Positions 61,917 to 64,000 of a stretch of DNA of 64,000 nt are shown here, piece after piece. A program made the position numbers and the translations under genes. Within the stretch, counting starts at the first letter, position 1. The number at the start of each line of letters is the position of its first letter. Below the pieces are notes generated by a model that was not told the DNA's origin, searched no databases, and saw only the letters and a list, made by a program, of their open reading frames with translations. Source of the stretch: Algoriphagus sp. PAP.12. Lineage in GTDB: Bacteria > Bacteroidota > Bacteroidia > Cytophagales > Cyclobacteriaceae. Location: contig NZ_JAPPSQ010000008.1 in NCBI RefSeq assembly GCF_026652115.1, positions 156,258-220,257 of the forward strand, given 5' to 3'.

Positions 61917-62348
61917 TTAGGAGAGATACTTTTCCATTAGGCTGGACATGTCCGCCGGATCGATGATATTATTCAGATAATTTTCCGGATTCCAGATTTC
62001 GATTCGACTTCCCATTCCCACGACTACTACTTCTTTTTCCAGCCCGGCGTATGTTTGATAAAGCTTCGGAATCAAGAGTCTTCCAGAATTGTCCAGTTCC
62101 ACATCCACACTTGTGATGAAAAATGCCCTCTGCAATTTTCTCTGCTCGGGATTATTGATAGACAAAGCCTTGATCTGATTCTCCAGCTTTTTGAACTCGA
62201 CCATTGGATAAAGCGCAAGACATTTGTCTTCGGCCATGCGGAGCATGAGCGTAGTACCATTAGCCTCTGGAATCGCCGACTTGATTTTAGACGGCAGCAC
62301 CAGACGACCCTTTGGATCCAGCTTACATTCGTACTGACTGTTGAACAT
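61917..62348 (-). CDS. mraZ: Transcriptional regulator / division-locus protein MraZ
   Basis: MraZ is the conserved first gene of dcw operons and binds DNA upstream of itself to repress or tune the cluster. The 143-residue protein has two SpoVT/AbrB-type half domains, the first with ECKLDPKGRLVLPSKIKSAI at residues 7-26 and the second with DVELDNSGRLLIPKLYQTYA near 82-101, which together form the ring-type swapped-hairpin fold. The ATG lies at 62348; 68-88 bases upstream are three 10-bp-period repeats that look like MraZ binding sites. It is followed after 4 bases by rsmH. Autorepression is a reasonable inference. Confidence 0.95.
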   Translation of the reverse strand: MFNSQYECKLDPKGRLVLPSKIKSAIPEANGTTLMLRMAEDKCLALYPMVEFKKLENQIKALSINNPEQRKLQRAFFITSVDVELDNSGRLLIPKLYQTYAGLEKEVVVVGMGSRIEIWNPENYLNNIIDPADMSSLMEKYLS

Positions 62349-62385
62349 TTCCTTGACGCGCTTTTTGACGAGTTTCTAGTAAAGA

Positions 62386-62393
62386 CAAAAGTA
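62386..62393 (-). promoter_or_regulatory. mraZ: Candidate -7 element of the dcw promoter
   Basis: On the minus strand this reads TACTTTTG (TAnnTTTG), 38 bases before the mraZ start codon and just downstream of the MraZ-type repeats. Confidence 0.45.
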
Positions 62394-62415
62394 ATAAAAT
62401 GCTTTGCACATTCTA

Positions 62416-62440
62416 CCACTTTCCCCCACTTTTTCCCACT
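62416..62440 (-). promoter_or_regulatory. mraZ: MraZ-type operator: three repeats with 10-bp period
   Basis: On the plus strand CCAC occurs at 62416, 62426 and 62436, which on the minus strand is GTGG, repeated every 10 bases with A/G-rich spacers. A weaker fourth copy (GCAC at 62406) is in phase. Known MraZ boxes are TGGGN repeats with 5-base spacers, so the period fits. The repeats lie about 22-54 bases upstream of the -7 element, where they would block polymerase. Confidence 0.7.
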
Positions 62441-62459
62441 TTGTCTTAAAAGTAGCTAA

Positions 62460-62813
62460 AAGAATCAACGAAGCCAATATTTGATTTATTTTTTACAAGA
62501 TTTTTTTACTGAAAGTCAGGGGGTTAGAAAAGTATTATCATTTACTCAAAAAATGCGTTTTCAGCGTTTTTAAAGGGATTTTAGAAATTGAAAATCAAAT
62601 TTAAATGATTCCAATTTCTATTTTTCCAAAAAAGTGGGGTGATTTCCCGTGATTTTTCAATTCTCTGATCAAATCCTCACCCTTGAATTGAAACCTAGCA
62701 TTGAAATCCGTCTAACTATCAGGTCAATACCAAAGAAATCAGAACAAAGCCGACTATTTTTCATTCAATTCTATGGCATTCATCAAATTTTATATTTGAT
62801 TCATTCTTTGAAA
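62460..62813. other. Intergenic region without a clear gene
   Basis: After the MraZ operator there is a 354-base AT-rich stretch before the next gene. It holds a TATATTTG sequence (62791-62798), which matches the -7 consensus and lies 16 bases before the next start codon. An in-frame open stretch reaches upstream to about 62649, but it lacks a signal peptide at its first codon and looks non-coding. Confidence 0.5.
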
Positions 62814-63383
62814 ATGAAACAAGCCCTTTCAATATTCCTTTTGAGCTGCTTTACATTTTACCAATTTGGGTATTTTGTGGTTTTGGTGTGTATGCCTAGG
62901 ATTATTGATAAGCACTGGGAGGAGCGGATTTGGAACCAAGGCATTTCTCTTTCAGAAGGAGAACTTGTCAAGATTCCATTTGCTATGCCATATGGCCAAA
63001 ATCAAGAAGAATTTACCTCGGTCAATCATTCCATTCAAATTGATGGAACTTGGAAAAGGGTCATAAAACAAAGGTATTATGATGATCATCTGGAAGTAAT
63101 TACTGTTCCAGATAGACTAGAATCCAACCTAGAGACCCAGTTAAAAACCTTGGGCTCCACATTCAATCCCGATTCTGACACCAACGATATTCCTCCTCTT
63201 CAGAAACTGATCTTAAAGTCATTTAATAAAAATTTTACCTCGCCAATTCAAGAACCTAATCAATTCATTTTTAATGATTTAAAACCTATAAATCAACAAG
63301 GGCTTTACGCATTCTCCATTTTAGAATCCAATCCTGAGGTCACCTCTCCTCCACCCCAGATTTTGCAATTTCTTATCGGTTAA
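62814..63383 (+). CDS. Small exported or membrane protein of unknown function
   Basis: The start is taken as the ATG at 62814 (MKQALSIFLLSCFTFYQFGY), giving 189 residues. The first 28 residues are hydrophobic and probably a membrane anchor or signal peptide. The rest is soluble, with DKHWEERIWNQ near 32-42 and YYDDHLEVITVP near 87-98, then an N-terminal-like beta region and a long linker. I do not recognise a family. It ends 41 bases before the start of a TonB-dependent receptor gene on the same strand and is probably cotranscribed with it, so it may be an accessory protein of that receptor. Confidence 0.7.
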   Translation: MKQALSIFLLSCFTFYQFGYFVVLVCMPRIIDKHWEERIWNQGISLSEGELVKIPFAMPYGQNQEEFTSVNHSIQIDGTWKRVIKQRYYDDHLEVITVPDRLESNLETQLKTLGSTFNPDSDTNDIPPLQKLILKSFNKNFTSPIQEPNQFIFNDLKPINQQGLYAFSILESNPEVTSPPPQILQFLIG

Positions 63384-63424
63384 ACAGGGGAATCTATCCC
63401 TATTCACATTGCAAAATCTTTAAA

Positions 63425-64000
63425 ATGAAACACAAGCATTTACTTAGCTTGCTGTTTTGCTTTGGGCTTAGTATATCATGCTTTGCGCAACAAGACAGCG
63501 TCAAAACACTTGAACTAAAGGAAGTTCAAATCCAAAACTTTCGAATTCAAAACCCTGTAACCAGTCTTCCTAACACCCATCATCTTCAGCTGATTGGAGG
63601 TAGAAAAACTGAGGTGATACAAATATCATCTCTCGCCGCAAATCTTTCGGAGAAAACAGGGAGAACAATTTTCGCTAAGATTCCATCTGCCTTCATTTAT
63701 GACATGGATGGAACTGGAAATCAAATCAATCTATCCGTTAGAGGATTGGACGGACACCGGAGCTGGGAGTTCAATGTTCGCCAAAATGGAGTCATGATCA
63801 ATACCGATATCTATGGCTATCCGGCAAGTCATTATTCCATGCCAATGGAAGCTATAGAAACCATAGAATTGATTAGGGGAACAGGAGCGCTTCAATATGG
63901 ACAACAGTTTGGTGGAATGCTGAATTATGTCTTAAAGAAACCCAATGCTTTCAAAAAATTTGAATTGGAAAACATCAGTTCGGCAGGATCTTTTGGGTTA
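63425..64000 (+). CDS. TonB-dependent receptor, N-terminal part (gene continues past the window)
   Basis: An open frame starts at the ATG at 63425 and runs off the right edge after 192 codons. Residues 1-22 form a signal peptide (ending ISCFAQQ). The mature protein begins with a short linker rather than a carboxypeptidase-like domain and enters the plug at IFAKIPSAFIYDMDGTGNQI, followed by NLSVRGLDGHRSWEFNVRQN and ETIELIRGTGALQYGQQFGG. This is the pattern of FecA/iron-siderophore-type receptors, and distinguishes it from the SusC and DUF4249-paired receptors elsewhere in the window. The iron assignment is inferred from the plug pattern only. Confidence 0.82.
   Translation, partial: MKHKHLLSLLFCFGLSISCFAQQDSVKTLELKEVQIQNFRIQNPVTSLPNTHHLQLIGGRKTEVIQISSLAANLSEKTGRTIFAKIPSAFIYDMDGTGNQINLSVRGLDGHRSWEFNVRQNGVMINTDIYGYPASHYSMPMEAIETIELIRGTGALQYGQQFGGMLNYVLKKPNAFKKFELENISSAGSFGL

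Noticed and set aside
62649..62813. Upstream extension of the 62814 gene by 55 codons
   Set aside because: The extension lacks a signal peptide and would bury the clear hydrophobic leader that starts at the ATG at 62814. A -7-like element also lies inside it.
1..64000. Search for tRNA, rRNA, CRISPR repeats, insertion sequences and integrase or phage genes
   Set aside because: No cloverleaf-like gap, regularly spaced repeat array, transposase motif or phage gene was seen by eye. A tRNAscan or IS database search would be needed to exclude small elements.

Overview
The window looks like a chromosome segment of an aerobic member of Bacteroidota, most likely order Cytophagales (Algoriphagus/Cyclobacteriaceae-like). 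The evidence is a SusC/SusD pair, several TonB-dependent receptors with carboxypeptidase-like N-terminal domains, two DUF4249 lipoproteins, BshC (bacillithiol), a soluble acyl-ACP desaturase, an FtsZ with the extended Bacteroidota C-terminus, and promoter-like TAnnTTTG -7 elements. The genus is inferred from gene content only. I saw no rRNA, tRNA, CRISPR array, transposase or phage gene.

Layout. 1-4.5 kb: the end of a beta-propeller-like gene, an acyl-ACP desaturase, a secreted M20-type amidohydrolase, a pirin and a DUF2520 protein. 4.5-13.2 kb (minus strand): a large secreted plug/macroglobulin-like protein, then the 2-oxoglutarate dehydrogenase complex genes sucA, sucB and lpdA. 13.4-24.3 kb (minus strand): two outer-membrane modules, a SusC-SusD-lipoprotein operon and an IPT/kelch lipoprotein-TonB receptor-DUF4249 operon, each closed by a clear hairpin terminator. 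24.3-24.9 kb is an AT-rich, gene-free leader. 24.9-27.6 kb: bshC, 5-formyl-THF cyclo-ligase and a small barrel-like protein. 27.8-30.2 kb (plus strand): an M16 protease, ispF and mnmD, followed by two small paralogous coiled-coil membrane proteins that converge on two small paralogous lipoproteins. 32.3-36.3 kb (minus strand): psd, glutamate dehydrogenase, cdsA, a DUF2007 protein and a CPBP protease. 36.4-46.9 kb: dusB, an EamA transporter, a degenerate LytM-like protein, a DUF3810 metalloprotease-like protein, Nfu, ThuA, a second TonB receptor-DUF4249 pair, purine nucleoside phosphorylase and an FMN reductase. 46.9-62.4 kb (minus strand): a compact division and cell-wall (dcw) cluster, mraZ-rsmH-ftsL-ftsI-murE-mraY-murD-ftsW-murG-murC-ftsQ-ftsA-ftsZ, without murF or ddl. 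62.8-64 kb (plus strand): a small membrane or secreted protein and the start of another TonB-dependent receptor.

How it works together. The dcw genes are tightly packed, often with 1-4 base start/stop overlaps, and lie downstream of a putative MraZ operator (three 10-bp-period repeats) and a -7 element. The outer-membrane modules are nutrient-uptake candidates of unknown substrate. None carries an adjacent glycan-degrading enzyme, so none looks like a classical polysaccharide utilisation locus. The points most worth a second look are the kelch/TIG-receptor-DUF4249 module, the paired small paralogs at 30.2-32.2 kb with a 9-bp hairpin before the first start codon, the MraZ repeat operator, and the apparent absence of an ATG or GTG start for murG.
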